Origin: Streptococcus sp. LYSM12
Lineage (GTDB): Bacteria; Bacillota; Bacilli; Lactobacillales; Streptococcaceae
Length of the DNA stretch: 46,433 nucleotides
Assembly: GCF_004569635.1 (NCBI RefSeq)
Contig: NZ_SPOZ01000021.1
Coordinates: forward strand, 1-46,433
Reading direction: 5' to 3'
Position 1 is the stretch's first letter. Each line of letters begins with the position of its first letter. The notes beneath the pieces were generated by a model. It saw only the letters and a list, made by a program, of their open reading frames with translations, had not been told where the DNA came from and searched no databases. A program made the translations under genes and the position numbers. Positions 16,676 through 26,502 of this stretch are shown piece after piece.

Positions 16676-17407
16676 CTATCGGGTTTCGTCCACTACTCCT
16701 TGTTTTATCTCTTCTAACATCTTGGCTTCCTCAGTAGATAGCTCATAAGTTTCTAGTAAATCTGGTCTACGCTGGTAGGTCTTTTTTAAACTCTCATACA
16801 AGCGCCATTTGCGAATATTTTCATGGTGACCACTCATGAGAACTTCTGGAACAACCATGCCACGAAAATCATAGGGACGTGTGTATTGGGGATGCTCTAA
16901 TAAACCAGATGAAAAACTGTCATCCGTATGGCTAACTTCCTTACCAATCACCTCTGGAATCAAGCGTACCGTCGCATCAACCATCGTCATAGCAGCCAGC
17001 TCCCCACCTGTCAATACATAATCACCAAGCGAAATCTCATCTGTCACCAAGGTCTTAATTCGCTCATCATAGCCCTCGTAGTGACCACAGATAAAAATCA
17101 AATGGTCTTCCTGAGCCAGGTCCTCTGCATAGGCTTGATTAAACTGCTTGCCAGCAGGATCGAGTAAGATGACGCGGGCCAGTTTCTTTTCAATCTGGTC
17201 ATAGGCATCAAAAATCGGCTGTGCACGTAATAACATGCCTTGTCCGCCACCATAGGGCTCATCATCAACATGACGGGACTTTTCCGCATTTTCCCGAAAA
17301 TTATGATAACGAATATTCAACAAGCCCTTTTCCCGAGCCTTTCCAACAATTGAATGCTCCAAGGGGGCAAACATCTCTGGAAAAAGGGTCAAAATATCAA
17401 TCTTCAT
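16676..17407 (-). CDS. trmD: tRNA (guanine37-N1)-methyltransferase
   Basis: Makes m1G37 in tRNAs, preventing +1 frameshifting; uses S-adenosylmethionine. 243 residues, normal. Starts [13 protein letters not shown] as TrmD does; the SPOUT knot is visible as [13 protein letters not shown] and [15 protein letters not shown] (about 125-139), and [17 protein letters not shown] follows. Overlaps the rimM stop by 11 nt, so translation is coupled. Last gene of rpsP-khpA-rimM-trmD. Confidence 0.96.
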   Translation of the reverse strand: MKIDILTLFPEMFAPLEHSIVGKAREKGLLNIRYHNFRENAEKSRHVDDEPYGGGQGMLLRAQPIFDAYDQIEKKLARVILLDPAGKQFNQAYAEDLAQEDHLIFICGHYEGYDERIKTLVTDEISLGDYVLTGGELAAMTMVDATVRLIPEVIGKEVSHTDDSFSSGLLEHPQYTRPYDFRGMVVPEVLMSGHHENIRKWRLYESLKKTYQRRPDLLETYELSTEEAKMLEEIKQGVVDETR

Positions 17408-17915
17408 CGTCTAATCCTTCTGGAATCTCTACTTGAATACGACCAGCTCCCCTATCAACCTCAAGAACTACAGAGGGGATATAAGGCAAGAGCAAATCAC
17501 GCTTACCTTTGCGCTTGACTACCCAAACATCATTGGCGCCTGGCTGTAAAATCTCCTTAATCTTTCCAAGCAAAGTATCTCCCTCATAAACTTCAAGACC
17601 CATGATTTCATGGTAGTAAAACTCACCCTCATCCAACTCTACCAAGTCTTCTTCTGCTACCTTTAGAACATAATCGCGGTATTTCTCGATATCATTGATA
17701 TGGTACATCCCTTTGAACTTGATAATATCAAAGTTTTTAACCTTGCGATGACCAGCAATCTCCACATCCATGACAAATTGATCCTTGGGATTAAACAAGG
17801 CTAAGTGATTTCCTTTTTTGAATCGTTCTTCAGCAAAATCGGTCACAGACAAAACCCGCATTTCTCCCTTAAGACCCTGAGTATTAACGATTTTTCCAAC
17901 TTTAAAGTAATTCAT
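17397..17915 (-). CDS. rimM: 16S rRNA processing protein
   Basis: Ribosome maturation factor that binds S19 in the 30S head. 172 residues with N-terminal barrel ([18 protein letters not shown]) and C-terminal PRC-barrel ([38 protein letters not shown]). It has its own promoter (TTGAGA-17-TACAAT) 30 nt upstream, separated from khpA by a terminator, so rimM-trmD can be expressed apart from rpsP-khpA. ATG follows GGAGAG. Confidence 0.95.
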   Translation of the reverse strand: MNYFKVGKIVNTQGLKGEMRVLSVTDFAEERFKKGNHLALFNPKDQFVMDVEIAGHRKVKNFDIIKFKGMYHINDIEKYRDYVLKVAEEDLVELDEGEFYYHEIMGLEVYEGDTLLGKIKEILQPGANDVWVVKRKGKRDLLLPYIPSVVLEVDRGAGRIQVEIPEGLDDED

Positions 17916-17944
17916 GTACTCTCCAAAACTCTATAATATGCCTT

Positions 17945-17973
17945 ATTGTATCATGTTTGAGCTATTTTCTCAA
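17945..17973 (-). promoter_or_regulatory. Internal promoter for rimM-trmD
   Basis: Minus-strand TTGAGA (17968-17973), 17 nt, TACAAT (17945-17950). Follows directly after the khpA terminator. Confidence 0.75.
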
Positions 17974-17978
17974 GACAA

Positions 17979-18000
17979 CAAAAAGAGCGGAAAATCCGCT
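17979..18000 (-). terminator. Terminator after khpA
   Basis: Minus strand AGCGGA-TTT-TCCGCT followed by CTTTTTG, 4 nt past the khpA stop. The stem is only 6 bp, so it is probably partial and lets some read-through into rimM-trmD. Confidence 0.65.
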
Positions 18001-18004
18001 ACTT

Positions 18005-18244
18005 TTACTTTTCATCAATTACAAGACGAACTTTTTTATCACTTGTCGGAACAGAATAAACAATCGTTCGAATCGCAGAAATTGTGCGTCCTTTTCTGCC
18101 GATAACACGACCAATATCAGACTTCTCTAAGTCCAAGTGATATTCTAAAAACTCAGGAGTATCAACGATTTTTATCGTCAAGCTATCCGGCTGTGAAATT
18201 AAAGGTTTCACAATTGCAATAATCAGATTTTCAATCATGTCCAT
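18005..18244 (-). CDS. khpA: KH-domain RNA-binding protein KhpA
   Basis: 79-residue protein made of a single KH domain, with GxxG loop IGRKGR in [16 protein letters not shown] (about 44-59). KhpA pairs with KhpB/EloR in streptococci to bind RNA and influence cell elongation. Sits 22 nt after rpsP and before rimM, its usual place in Firmicutes. Length and position are typical. Confidence 0.93.
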   Translation of the reverse strand: MDMIENLIIAIVKPLISQPDSLTIKIVDTPEFLEYHLDLEKSDIGRVIGRKGRTISAIRTIVYSVPTSDKKVRLVIDEK

Positions 18245-18266
18245 AAGTGTTCTCTCTCAGTTCGTT

Positions 18267-18539
18267 TTATTTTGAGAATTTTGAGTCGTGGAATTTCTTC
18301 ATTACTCCTGCTTTTGAAAGGATGTTGCGAACGGTATCAGAAGGTTGTGCACCATTTGCCAACCATGCAAGAACACGGTCTTCTTTCAAAGTTACTTGAT
18401 TTTCAGCAACAAGTGGGTTATAAGTTCCAACTGTTTCGATGAAACGTCCGTCACGTGGTGCACGTGAGTCTGCTACGTTAATACGGTAGAAAGGTTTTTT
18501 CTTAGAACCCATACGAGTTAAACGGATTTTTACTGCCAT
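18267..18539 (-). CDS. rpsP: 30S ribosomal protein S16
   Basis: 90-residue S16, needed for 30S assembly. Starts [20 protein letters not shown] and keeps [14 protein letters not shown]. First gene of rpsP-khpA-rimM-trmD, with a consensus promoter about 165 nt upstream. The long leader (about 18540-18697) contains nested complementary segments (AGTGT/ACACT around GTG/CAC) that could form a hairpin close to the start. Confidence 0.96.
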   Translation of the reverse strand: MAVKIRLTRMGSKKKPFYRINVADSRAPRDGRFIETVGTYNPLVAENQVTLKEDRVLAWLANGAQPSDTVRNILSKAGVMKKFHDSKFSK

Positions 18540-18703
18540 TTTCTATGAATCTCTTTTCTTTTATAGTGTATCGGTGAAATAGCTCACACTAAACAAATCT
18601 TAACTTTAAGCTCGTTTCATTTGTCCCTAAACTTAGAAACATTCGAACGTGCATGAATTGCTATGGTTGATTTAGTGAGTATAAACTACTTATCACATCT
18701 TCT

Positions 18704-18731
18704 ATTATATCAGATTTTAAAAAGGTGTCAA
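18704..18731 (-). promoter_or_regulatory. rpsP operon promoter, -35 inside a terminator arm
   Basis: Minus strand TTGACA (18726-18731), 16-nt spacer, TATAAT (18704-18709). The TTGACA lies within the distal arm CTTGACACCT of the pcp terminator hairpin. Confidence 0.85.
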
Positions 18732-18749
18732 GAAAAAAACTTGACACCT
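18717..18749 (-). terminator. Terminator of pcp
   Basis: Minus strand AGGTGTCAAG, loop of seven T, CTTGACACCT, then TTTT. Perfect 10-bp stem, about 40 nt after the pcp stop. Confidence 0.88.
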
Positions 18750-18788
18750 ACTCATTTTTATTGATTACTATTCGTCAAGTCGTCAAAG

Positions 18789-19436
18789 CTACTGCGTTTC
18801 TCCACCAACTGCCTTGATGTCTTCCTTATCATGGTAAGACACAATAGCAGAAATTGCTACTTCGATTCCTCTGACGATATCGGTCAAACTCATAGAAGCA
18901 GTTTGGGGCTTATCTATGACCTGCTCCGTCATAAAGGGTATGTGCATGAAGCCTGCTTTCAGACCTGGAAATTTCTTGTCAGCCAAATACAAGGCTTGAT
19001 ACATCAAGTGATTGCAAACAAAGGTTCCCGCAGTATTTGATACAGATGATGGTAACCCGGCTGCTTTGACTGCTTCGACCATCGCCTTAATCGGTAAGGT
19101 CGTAAAGTAGGCAGCTTCCCCATCTTCACGAATCGCAACGTCAATCGGCTGATTCCCCTCGTTATCTGGAATACGGGCATCATCTTGGTTGATAGCAACC
19201 CGTTCCGGTGTTAAGCCAAAACGTCCCCCTGCTTGACCGATACACAATACAATATCTGGTTGATATTCAACGATTTGTTCTTCCAAAACCTGAGCAGACT
19301 TATAGAAAACAGTCGGAACTTCTATCCACTTTACTAGGGCACCAGCAATACTTGCTGGCAACTGCTTTACTGCCTCCAAGGCTGGATTGACGGGCTCTCC
19401 ACCAAAAGGATCAAAAGCTGTTATAAGAATCTTCAT
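18789..19436 (-). CDS. pcp: Pyrrolidone-carboxylate peptidase
   Basis: Cytosolic cysteine peptidase that removes N-terminal pyroglutamate from peptides. 215 residues, standard. Starts [19 protein letters not shown]. Catalytic triad visible as E78 (TPERVAIN), C141 ([11 protein letters not shown]) and H165 (GFMHIPF). ATG preceded by AAAGGAG. A single-gene unit: it ends in its own terminator, and the upstream region is a repeat array. Confidence 0.95.
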   Translation of the reverse strand: MKILITAFDPFGGEPVNPALEAVKQLPASIAGALVKWIEVPTVFYKSAQVLEEQIVEYQPDIVLCIGQAGGRFGLTPERVAINQDDARIPDNEGNQPIDVAIREDGEAAYFTTLPIKAMVEAVKAAGLPSSVSNTAGTFVCNHLMYQALYLADKKFPGLKAGFMHIPFMTEQVIDKPQTASMSLTDIVRGIEVAISAIVSYHDKEDIKAVGGETQ

Positions 19437-19599
19437 ACTACACTCCTTTGCTTTTTTATACTAGGTTATCGCTATCCATATCTGACTGGCTTTCACAATA
19501 AAAATAGTGAACGGTTGAGGATAAAACAAAAGCTGTTGCAAGGTTTCCTTACACACGGCCACCTTTAGTTGTCACAAGCCAACCTGCTTCGATTGTTTA

Positions 19600-19899
19600 G
19601 CGGTAGCTTGCTGGCTCCTCCCTGCATTTCATTTGTGACGAGCCTAAATAGCCTCGCAGGGGTCTCACTACGAAGCGGTCCGCTTCTGTTCGGCCGCAAT
19701 GCGGTAGCTTGCTGGCTCCTCCCTGCATTTCATTTGTGACGAGCCTAGATAGCCTCGCAGGGGTCTCACTACGAAGCGGTCCGCTTCTGTTCGGCCGCAA
19801 TGCGGTAGCTTGCTGGCTCCTCCCTGCATTTCATTTGTGACGAGCCTAGATAGCCTCGCAGGGGTCTCACTACGAAGCGTTCCGCTTCTGTTCGGCCGC
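19600..19899. repeat. R4: three tandem 98-nt structured units
   Basis: Near-identical units at 19600-19697, 19701-19798 and 19802-19899 (period 101; AAT or a close variant between). Each starts GCGG and ends CCGC, and encloses GTAG/CTAC, CCCTGC/GCAGGG around CGAG/CTCG, and a hairpin GAAGCGG-T-CCGCTTC. A diverged copy lies at 7953-8053. Short ORFs across it are artefacts of the repeat. The rest of 19437-19599 shows no gene. Confidence 0.92.
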
Positions 19900-20090
19900 C
19901 TATTTTTTCTTTGCTCGTTTTACGGCTTTGGTATCTTAAGGTAGGCTATACCTTTGGAGGCGGGAAATAGACGTTTGTGGGGGCAAATGCTTTCTAGGAA
20001 GTAGGCTGAAAACCTCCACAGGAGCTTTTCACTCGTCCTATTTCCTATTTTTCTTTCGCTTTTTTAACGCCCTCGTATCTTAATACCATA
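19900..20090 (-). repeat. R3 units at the 3' end of the methyltransferase gene
   Basis: Minus strand AAGATACGAGGGCGTTAAAA, AAGCGAAAGAAAAATAGG and a second AAGATACCAAAGCCGTAAAA block near 19925. Arranged like the array after fruA. It begins inside the last codons of the gene at 20064. Confidence 0.8.
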
Positions 20091-20819
20091 GTGGAATTTT
20101 TGATTAGAACGAACCAAGCGGGTAAAGCCCAAATCTTCAAAAACCGTATCCCTAAAGTGTGCTTTCAGAATAATTTTTTCTCGTGCCACCCGCTTAGCTT
20201 CTGCCAGTATCTTTTCTGTTAAGCGGGCAGGATTAGCAAGTCCTGTAAGACCTGATAAGTTCTGCGATTCGCTAATCACTTCTGAAAACATAGGGTCAAA
20301 ATAAAGAATGTCAAAGGATTGGCTGGGTTGCTGGCGTAAAAAGGAAAGACTATCCATTTCCACCACTTCAATGGAGCGCATAGCCTCATTGACCTTGTGA
20401 TTTCCTGTATCAAAATGTTTCAACCCTTGACTGACGATAAAGGCAATCAGCCTGGAAGATTCTACTGCTGTTATTCGATGACCTGCACTTGCCATGACAA
20501 TACTGTCCGATGCTAATCCCATCGTGCAATCACAAATTGTTTTGGAACTTTCACCAATGAGATCAAGCAAGGGATCATGGTTTGATTTGATTCGTAAAAG
20601 CGCTGTATCTGGGTGGAAAAAGAAACGCTTCCCTCCCAGTTGCTCAAAGACTATCCTATCCTGGTACAGCACCAAAATATGCCCGTACTGGTTCTGAAGT
20701 TTTTTGATAGAAGCTTTCCCACGCTCCACATAGACCACACCAAAAGACTGAGCAAGGGCTTTTGCGCGCGCCACTAATCGTTCGTCCATACCAAGACTTG
20801 TTGTAATAATCCATTTCAT
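20064..20819 (-). CDS. Class I SAM-dependent methyltransferase, RsmJ-like
   Basis: Resembles the RsmJ family, which methylates 16S rRNA in E. coli; the streptococcal target is unproven. About 251 residues from ATG 20819 (MKWIITTS). SAM-binding motif I is ICDCTMGLASDSIVMAS and motif IV DILYFDPMF. The open frame reaches a TTG six codons earlier, which overlaps the -10 (TGGTATACT), so I exclude it. No ribosome site precedes the ATG, and the start point predicted from the promoter is 1-3 nt before it, suggesting leaderless mRNA. The last five codons (KIRGR) and the stop are shared with repeat R3. Confidence 0.85.
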   Translation of the reverse strand: MKWIITTSLGMDERLVARAKALAQSFGVVYVERGKASIKKLQNQYGHILVLYQDRIVFEQLGGKRFFFHPDTALLRIKSNHDPLLDLIGESSKTICDCTMGLASDSIVMASAGHRITAVESSRLIAFIVSQGLKHFDTGNHKVNEAMRSIEVVEMDSLSFLRQQPSQSFDILYFDPMFSEVISESQNLSGLTGLANPARLTEKILAEAKRVAREKIILKAHFRDTVFEDLGFTRLVRSNQKFHYGIKIRGR

Positions 20820-20827
20820 ATACTGCC

Positions 20828-20856
20828 AGTATACCAAAAAAGAAGACTTCTGTCGA
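20828..20856 (-). promoter_or_regulatory. Promoter of the rsmJ-like gene, probably leaderless
   Basis: Minus strand TCGACA (20851-20856), 17 nt, TATACT (20828-20833) with extended TGG. Only 8 nt separate the -10 from the ATG. Confidence 0.7.
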
Positions 20857-20860
20857 AGTC
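20841..20860 (-). terminator. Terminator overlapping the rsmJ-like promoter
   Basis: Minus strand GACTTC-GACA-GAAGTC followed by TTCTTTTTT. The -35 TCGACA lies in its loop region. Stops any upstream minus-strand transcript. Confidence 0.6.
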
Positions 20861-21109
20861 ATCTCTCATCTTAAACCTCTTATTTCAATCACAACAAATG
20901 CAGAAAGTGACCATTTCTAAACCTTTATTGATGAACCAAAGATTTTATAAAAAGCATTCCTATAGATGAACACGATACACTGTTCACACTTTTTAGAGAA
21001 CGAAGACCTTCACAATTCAAAAATGTACGGTAGGTCTCACTCTAAAAACTTTCATACCTTTGTCATGTATATCACTTCTATTGTATACTCTATAAAAATC
21101 AACAGTTGA

Positions 21110-21165
21110 TATAGTCATTTCGTTTACTTTTAGTACTAGGCAACTCGCTTTGCCGCACTCTACAG
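21110..21165. repeat. Rearranged RUP-like MITE remnant, copy 6
   Basis: TATAGTCATTTCGTTTACTT is intact, then TAGGCA joins directly to ACTCGCTTTGCCGCACTCTA, which in full copies belongs to the other half. Right terminus absent. The stretch 20880-21235 has no recognisable gene. Confidence 0.6.
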
Positions 21166-21235
21166 TTAGTAAGGAAAGGACGTTCCAATAGGTCATACTT
21201 TCGCCCGTCGTCCATATTCCCGACAAGAAAAAGAA

Positions 21236-21271
21236 CGAGACTTCATCTTCCTTGCAAAGTCTCGACTTTTT
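21236..21271. terminator. Bidirectional hairpin terminator below the DUF2628-like gene
   Basis: CGAGACTT and AAGTCTCG enclose 13 nt, with ACTTTTTTC on the plus side and TTCTTTTTC on the minus side. Most likely serves the minus-strand gene at 21496. Confidence 0.65.
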
Positions 21272-21394
21272 TCATTTCTTTATCTTTAGGTTCAAACAGG
21301 ATACAAAAGCCATTAAACCCCAAGACATAGCCCACTTCGTAAGCAAAGTTCGTCTTGCTATAGCTCCGACAAAATTGGGAATGTAACTGTTTAA

Positions 21395-21482
21395 CTAGGA
21401 GTGAAACAGTCTAGGGATAGACCATTGCATCCTAAACCTAGCATGTAAGAAGTGCGGAAAAACAAACTCTTTTCCGCTCCTC
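21395..21482 (+). repeat. R2 tail fragment
   Basis: GTGAAACAGTCTAGGGATAG and CATGTAAGAAGTGCGGAAAA match the tail blocks of R2. No gene in 21272-21495. Confidence 0.5.
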
Positions 21483-21495
21483 CTACTATCTTCTG

Positions 21496-21810
21496 TTAGG
21501 ATGTTACTTTTGTGCGAATGACTTCTGCATCCAAGTCTGTCGCTGGTGTCCAACCCTTTGCAAGAAGTTCTTTGATATAGAGTTTGTTATAGAGCATTCC
21601 CCAAACAACTCCTACTCCAATACCTAAATAAGAAATTCCTAACCGATAACCAAGCGTTCCAACGACTAGACCTACACCAAACATGATTCCTGTCCACTTC
21701 CAATCCTTACGGAACAAAGGGACAAAGAAACCAAAGAAGAAAGCTGTCCAAGAAAAACCAACAGGTGCTTGGTTTATTTGTCCAGCTGGACTCACTAAAT
21801 TAATTTTCAT
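21496..21810 (-). CDS. DUF2628-like small membrane protein
   Basis: 104 residues from ATG 21810 (MKINLVSPAG), chosen because AGGTGAGG lies just upstream; the frame opens three codons earlier at a GTG. The N-terminal half reads GFSWTAFFFGFFVPLFRKDWKWT, typical of DUF2628 proteins, followed by two hydrophobic segments (about 40-58 and 62-78) and a soluble tail. Function unknown. Stands alone between carB and a bidirectional hairpin; 38 nt from the carB stop, so it may be read through from the pyrimidine operon, though that would be incidental. Confidence 0.75.
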   Translation of the reverse strand: MKINLVSPAGQINQAPVGFSWTAFFFGFFVPLFRKDWKWTGIMFGVGLVVGTLGYRLGISYLGIGVGVVWGMLYNKLYIKELLAKGWTPATDLDAEVIRTKVTS

Positions 21811-21848
21811 TAGCCTCACCTCAGCATTTTACTGTGAACCATTATAAC

Positions 21849-24800
21849 CTAAAGAACATTCGTTGTAAAGCTCCGACTCTCTAAGACTTGTAACATTGCT
21901 TCTGCTGTATCAAGGGCTGTAAAGAGCGGTGTCCCCGTTTCAATAGCAGAACTTCTGATGACTTGTCCGTCGCCTTCTGCTACACGTTTGGTTCCTACTG
22001 TATTGATAATCGCCTGTACCTGACCTTTGCGAACAAGAGCGGGAATATCATTATCTTCACCCTCGCCCAATTTATTGATAGCAGTGGATTCTAACCCATT
22101 TGCCTTGAAGAAGTCGCTTGTTCCTTCTGTCGCAAAAATACTGTAGCCGATTGCCTCAAATCGCTTCGCTAGTCCAAGTGCCTCCTCCTTACTCTCATCC
22201 GCAATTGTAAAGACCACATTTCCAAATTCTTCTAGATGGAAATGACTGGCTTCAAAGGCCTTGTAAAGAGCTTTTTCGAGGGTTCTATCTGTCCCCATCA
22301 CTTCACCCGTTGATTTCATCTCGGGACCTAAGAGACTATCAACCTTAGCTAGTTTGGTAAAGGAGAAGACTGGTGCTTTAACATGGACATTAGCCGATTC
22401 TGGATACAAGCCATCTTCGTAACCTAATGCTGCTAACGTTTGCCCCAAGATAAGCTTGGTCGCTACCTGCGCCATTGGAACATCTGTCACTTTCGACAAG
22501 AATGGTACCGTACGGCTAGCACGTGGATTAACCTCAATGACATAGACGATGTCATCTTTGATGACAAACTGAATATTCATCATGCCAATACAGTTCAGCC
22601 CAATCGCCAAACGCTTGGTATAATCTGCAATGGTCGCTTGTATTTCTTTTGATAGCGTCTGCGGAGGATAGACCGCCATAGAGTCTCCAGAATGAACACC
22701 TGCACGTTCGATATGCTCCATAATTCCTGGAATAAGGACATCTCTACCATCCGAAATAGCATCAACCTCGCACTCCCGTCCCACAATATAAGAATCAACA
22801 AGAACAGGATGCTCAGGACTTGCTTTTACAGCTGTCCGCATATAGCTGCGCAAATCAGTCTCATTTTCAACGATTTCCATAGCCCGTCCACCAAGAACAT
22901 AGGATGGTCGCACAAGAACAGGAAAGCCAATCTTACGAGCCGCTTCAACTGCTTGCTCCTCATTGGTTGCAGTCTGCCCTGGTGGCTGTGGAATCCCGAG
23001 ATCTTTCAAGGCTTTTTCAAACAAATCACGGTCTTCTGCACGGTCCAAGTCTGCAACTTGGGTACCGATAATCCGCACTCCCGCTTTTGACAATGGTTCT
23101 GCCAAATTAATCGCAGTTTGCCCACCAAATTGGACAATGACACCGAGCGGCTGCTCCAGCTCGATTACATTCATAACATCTTCAACCGTCAAGGGTTCAA
23201 AATAGAGCTTGTCCGATACAGAAAAATCAGTAGACACCGTCTCTGGGTTTGAATTCATGATAATCGCTTCATAACCCGCTGCTTGAATGGCTTTTACTGA
23301 GTGAACAGTCGCATAGTCAAACTCAACCCCTTGTCCAATCCGAATTGGGCCTGACCCCAAGACAAGGACTGATTCTCTTTCAGAACGAATGGACTCGTTT
23401 TCCCACTCATAGGTCGAATAGAAGTACGGTGTCGCACTTTCAAACTCGGCTGCACACGTATCAACCATTTTATAAACTGGAACGATGCCATTTTCCAAGC
23501 GGAACTGTCGAACTTGATCTGTAGTCTGTTGCCACAATTCAGCAATCTTACGATCCGCAAAACCGTTTTGCTTGGCAGTCTTTAAGATAGCCACATTTCC
23601 GACATTTTCCACTAAGGTGGCTTCTAACTCGACAATATGAAGCAATTTATCCAAGAAAAAGACATCAATCTTGGTTAGATTAGCAATTTCTTCCACCGTA
23701 AATCCACGACGAAGCGCCTCAGATACATAGAAAAGACGATCGTCTTGGGCTTTTACAATCTTTTCAACAAGGACATCGTCTGTCACCTCAACCAAGTCTT
23801 TCATTTCGTTGTGGTAAACACCGATTTCAAGCGACCGGCAGGCCTTTAAAAGGCTCTCTTCAATGGTTCGCCCAATCGCCATGACCTCACCTGTTGCTTT
23901 CATCTGCGTTCCCAAGCGGCGCTCACCTTTTTCAAATTTATCAAATGGAAAGCGTGGGATTTTTGCAACAACATAATCCAGCGCTGGCTCAAACATAGCA
24001 TAAGTCGAGCCTGTTACAGGGTTCATCATTTCATCCAGGGTCAAACCAACTGCAATCTTGGCTGCTAGCTTAGCAATCGGGTAACCCGTTGCTTTTGAGG
24101 CAAGGGCAGACGAGCGAGACACGCGCGGATTGACCTCGATAACATAATATTTAAAGCTATGCGGATCAAGAGCCAACTGCACATTACAGCCCCCCTCAAT
24201 CTTCAGCGCACGGATAATGCTCAAGCTTGCATCCCGCAACATCTGGTTTTCAATATCAGATAGGGTCTGTGTCGGTGCAAATACAATCGAATCCCCTGTA
24301 TGAATGCCCACAGGATCAAAGTTTTCCATATTACACACAACAAGAGCATTGTCTGCACTATCACGCATCACTTCGTATTCGATTTCCTTAAAGCCAGCAA
24401 TCGAGCGTTCGATCAAACATTGGGTCACTGGAGACAATTTCAGACCATTTTCCGCAATTTCACGGAGTTCTTCTTCATTGGCACACATACCACCACCAGT
24501 TCCCCCAAGGGTAAAGGCAGGACGGACAATGACAGGATAGCCAATGGAACCAGCAAATGTGATTGCTTCTTCAATGGTGTTTACGATTTCAGATTCTGGA
24601 ATGGGTTGTCCCAAGTCTTCCATTAACTGCTTGAACAAATCACGGTCTTCTGCCTGGTCAATCGCTGATAATTTCGTACCCAGCAATTCAACTCCCAGCT
24701 CGTCTAGGATACCTGCCTTGGACAATTCCATAGCCATATTAAGGCCTGTCTGACCACCCAAGGTTGGCAGGAGCGCATCTGGACGCTCTTTTCGTAATAT

Positions 24801-25028
24801 ACGAGAGACAAATTCAAAGGTAATCGGTTCAATATAAACCTTATCTGCAATCTCCTTATCGGTCATAATGGTTGCTGGATTAGAATTGACCAAGACCACA
24901 CTATAACCTTCTTCTTTCAAAGCAAGACAAGCCTGCGTTCCCGCATAATCAAACTCCGCAGCCTGACCAATAATAATCGGACCAGACCCAATCACCATAA
25001 TTTTTTTAATATCACTACGTTTTGGCAT
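21849..25028 (-). CDS. carB: Carbamoyl-phosphate synthase large subunit
   Basis: Makes carbamoyl phosphate from ammonia (delivered by CarA), bicarbonate and two ATP, for pyrimidines and arginine. I start at ATG 25028 ([11 protein letters not shown]), the family's N-terminus, giving 1059 residues; the frame is open nine codons further. Two homologous ATP-grasp halves are visible, each opening with a GSGPIxIGQ motif ([21 protein letters not shown] near 11-31 and [19 protein letters not shown] near 555), each containing an EVNPRxSR loop, and a C-terminal MGS-like allosteric domain (about 930-1059). No clear ribosome site precedes the ATG. Separated from carA by 343 nt. Confidence 0.96.
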   Translation of the reverse strand: MPKRSDIKKIMVIGSGPIIIGQAAEFDYAGTQACLALKEEGYSVVLVNSNPATIMTDKEIADKVYIEPITFEFVSRILRKERPDALLPTLGGQTGLNMAMELSKAGILDELGVELLGTKLSAIDQAEDRDLFKQLMEDLGQPIPESEIVNTIEEAITFAGSIGYPVIVRPAFTLGGTGGGMCANEEELREIAENGLKLSPVTQCLIERSIAGFKEIEYEVMRDSADNALVVCNMENFDPVGIHTGDSIVFAPTQTLSDIENQMLRDASLSIIRALKIEGGCNVQLALDPHSFKYYVIEVNPRVSRSSALASKATGYPIAKLAAKIAVGLTLDEMMNPVTGSTYAMFEPALDYVVAKIPRFPFDKFEKGERRLGTQMKATGEVMAIGRTIEESLLKACRSLEIGVYHNEMKDLVEVTDDVLVEKIVKAQDDRLFYVSEALRRGFTVEEIANLTKIDVFFLDKLLHIVELEATLVENVGNVAILKTAKQNGFADRKIAELWQQTTDQVRQFRLENGIVPVYKMVDTCAAEFESATPYFYSTYEWENESIRSERESVLVLGSGPIRIGQGVEFDYATVHSVKAIQAAGYEAIIMNSNPETVSTDFSVSDKLYFEPLTVEDVMNVIELEQPLGVIVQFGGQTAINLAEPLSKAGVRIIGTQVADLDRAEDRDLFEKALKDLGIPQPPGQTATNEEQAVEAARKIGFPVLVRPSYVLGGRAMEIVENETDLRSYMRTAVKASPEHPVLVDSYIVGRECEVDAISDGRDVLIPGIMEHIERAGVHSGDSMAVYPPQTLSKEIQATIADYTKRLAIGLNCIGMMNIQFVIKDDIVYVIEVNPRASRTVPFLSKVTDVPMAQVATKLILGQTLAALGYEDGLYPESANVHVKAPVFSFTKLAKVDSLLGPEMKSTGEVMGTDRTLEKALYKAFEASHFHLEEFGNVVFTIADESKEEALGLAKRFEAIGYSIFATEGTSDFFKANGLESTAINKLGEGEDNDIPALVRKGQVQAIINTVGTKRVAEGDGQVIRSSAIETGTPLFTALDTAEAMLQVLESRSFTTNVL

Positions 25029-25371
25029 AATTAAGATATAAAGGGCGTATAACAAACACAGTCACAATCAGAGTTTTGCCGCAGAACCATGGATTCTGAG
25101 GAACACTATCTTTTTGACCAAGTTCGTAGTCCGTATTCAGTTCCCTAAATACACTACCCTTTGTTTCTCCTTTCTATTCGTCAGCTCTCAGGCTGCCATT
25201 AAATACTTCTTTTCTTAGAACCTGTATTCATAGCTCAACACTTTCATTCAAAGCCAGCATCCTATATACTCAGGCTTCTTTTTACTACAGCCTATATTCT
25301 TTCCAAAAACTGCCTTGATTGTCGAAAAACCGACCTCTGGAATCAAAACCTCTCGCCTATGAGTAAGATTC
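25029..25371 (-). other. Long carA-carB intergenic spacer without a gene
   Basis: 343 nt between co-oriented subunit genes. On the minus strand it holds a few short stems (for example GGTCGGTTTTTCGACAATC) and AAAGGAGAAACAAAGGG, but no convincing ORF and no clear terminator or promoter. Confidence 0.5.
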
Positions 25372-26460
25372 CTATGACGTGTATGTTTCTGCTTGAAAGG
25401 CATCAATCAATTCCATGAAGTCATCAAATAGGTAGCTAGCATCATGTGGACCAGGTGCCGCATCAGGGTGGAATTGGACAGAAAAAGCTGGTTGGTAGCG
25501 ATGTCGAACCCCTTCGACCGATTTATCGTTAATTTCTTCATGAGTAATCATCAAGCAATCTGGCAAGTTTTCGCGCGCTACCGCAAAGCCATGGTTTTGA
25601 GAAGTAAAGTCAACACGACCTGTTGCAATTTCCCGAACAGCATGGTTAAAACCTCGATGACCAAATTTCATCTTGTACGTACTAGCCCCATTCGCCTTAG
25701 CCAGCAACTGATGCCCCATACAAATTCCGAAAATCGGGATTTTTCCTTGAATACTGCGAATCATCTCTAAAGCCTCTGGCACATCGTCTGGATCCCCGGG
25801 ACCATTTGAAAGCATAACACCATCTGGTGCTAGGTTTAAAATTTCCTCAGCAGTCGTATTAAATGGAACCACGGTAATATTACAGTCCCGCTTTGAAAGT
25901 TCCCGTAAAATAGAATGCTTAAGACCGAAATCTACCAAGACGATATTACGCCCAATCCCTGGTGCAGGATAGGCTGTTTTTGTAGAAACTTGCGCAATAT
26001 TATTGGTTGGAAGCACCGTTGCCCGCAGTTGATCCAATAAATGCTCTACTGAATCTCCCTCATCTGCTAAAGTCGCCCGCATGGTTCCATGCTGGCGGAT
26101 AATCTTGGTAAGGGTGCGTGTATCAATTCCTGAAATACCAGGGATTTTCTTGGCCTTTAAAAACTCATCTAAGGTCAGCTGATGCCGCCAGTTGCTAGCT
26201 CTGCGTGCCCATTCACGGACTACCACACCCTTACAAGTCGGTGTAATAGACTCATAGTCATCACGGTTCACCCCATAATTTCCTACTAAAGGATAGGTGA
26301 AGGTCAGGATTTGACCGTTGTAAGACTGGTCGGTAATGGACTCTTGGTAGCCTGTCATCCCTGTATTAAATACAATCTCCCCTGTCACTGCAATATCTGC
26401 ACCGAAAGCTTCGCCCTCAAAAATCGTTCCGTCTTCTAAAATTAACAATCTTTTTGCCAT
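25372..26460 (-). CDS. carA: Carbamoyl-phosphate synthase small subunit
   Basis: Glutamine amidotransferase subunit that supplies ammonia to CarB. 362 residues. N-terminal CarA-specific domain ([15 protein letters not shown]) and C-terminal class I amidotransferase domain with nucleophile C247 in GICMGH, and H331 in [13 protein letters not shown]; the third residue is Asp where many enzymes carry Glu. Lies 42 nt after pyrB in the PyrR-attenuated operon. Confidence 0.96.
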   Translation of the reverse strand: MAKRLLILEDGTIFEGEAFGADIAVTGEIVFNTGMTGYQESITDQSYNGQILTFTYPLVGNYGVNRDDYESITPTCKGVVVREWARRASNWRHQLTLDEFLKAKKIPGISGIDTRTLTKIIRQHGTMRATLADEGDSVEHLLDQLRATVLPTNNIAQVSTKTAYPAPGIGRNIVLVDFGLKHSILRELSKRDCNITVVPFNTTAEEILNLAPDGVMLSNGPGDPDDVPEALEMIRSIQGKIPIFGICMGHQLLAKANGASTYKMKFGHRGFNHAVREIATGRVDFTSQNHGFAVARENLPDCLMITHEEINDKSVEGVRHRYQPAFSVQFHPDAAPGPHDASYLFDDFMELIDAFQAETYTS

Positions 26461-26502
26461 ATTTTCTTCCTCATCTGCTCCCTCTAGATCCTGTTAACGC
26501 CC

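Noticed and set aside
19597..19900. CRISPR array
   Set aside because: Three 98-nt units with only 3-nt separators are tandem duplications; there are no unique spacers of 26-40 nt and no cas genes.
22692..23090. 132-codon plus-strand ORF opposite carB
   Set aside because: Antisense shadow of a well-conserved gene, with no start signal.
21849..25055. carB starting at 25055
   Set aside because: The nine extra residues (hydrophobic, before MPKRSD) do not belong to the family N-terminus; 25028 is the usual start.
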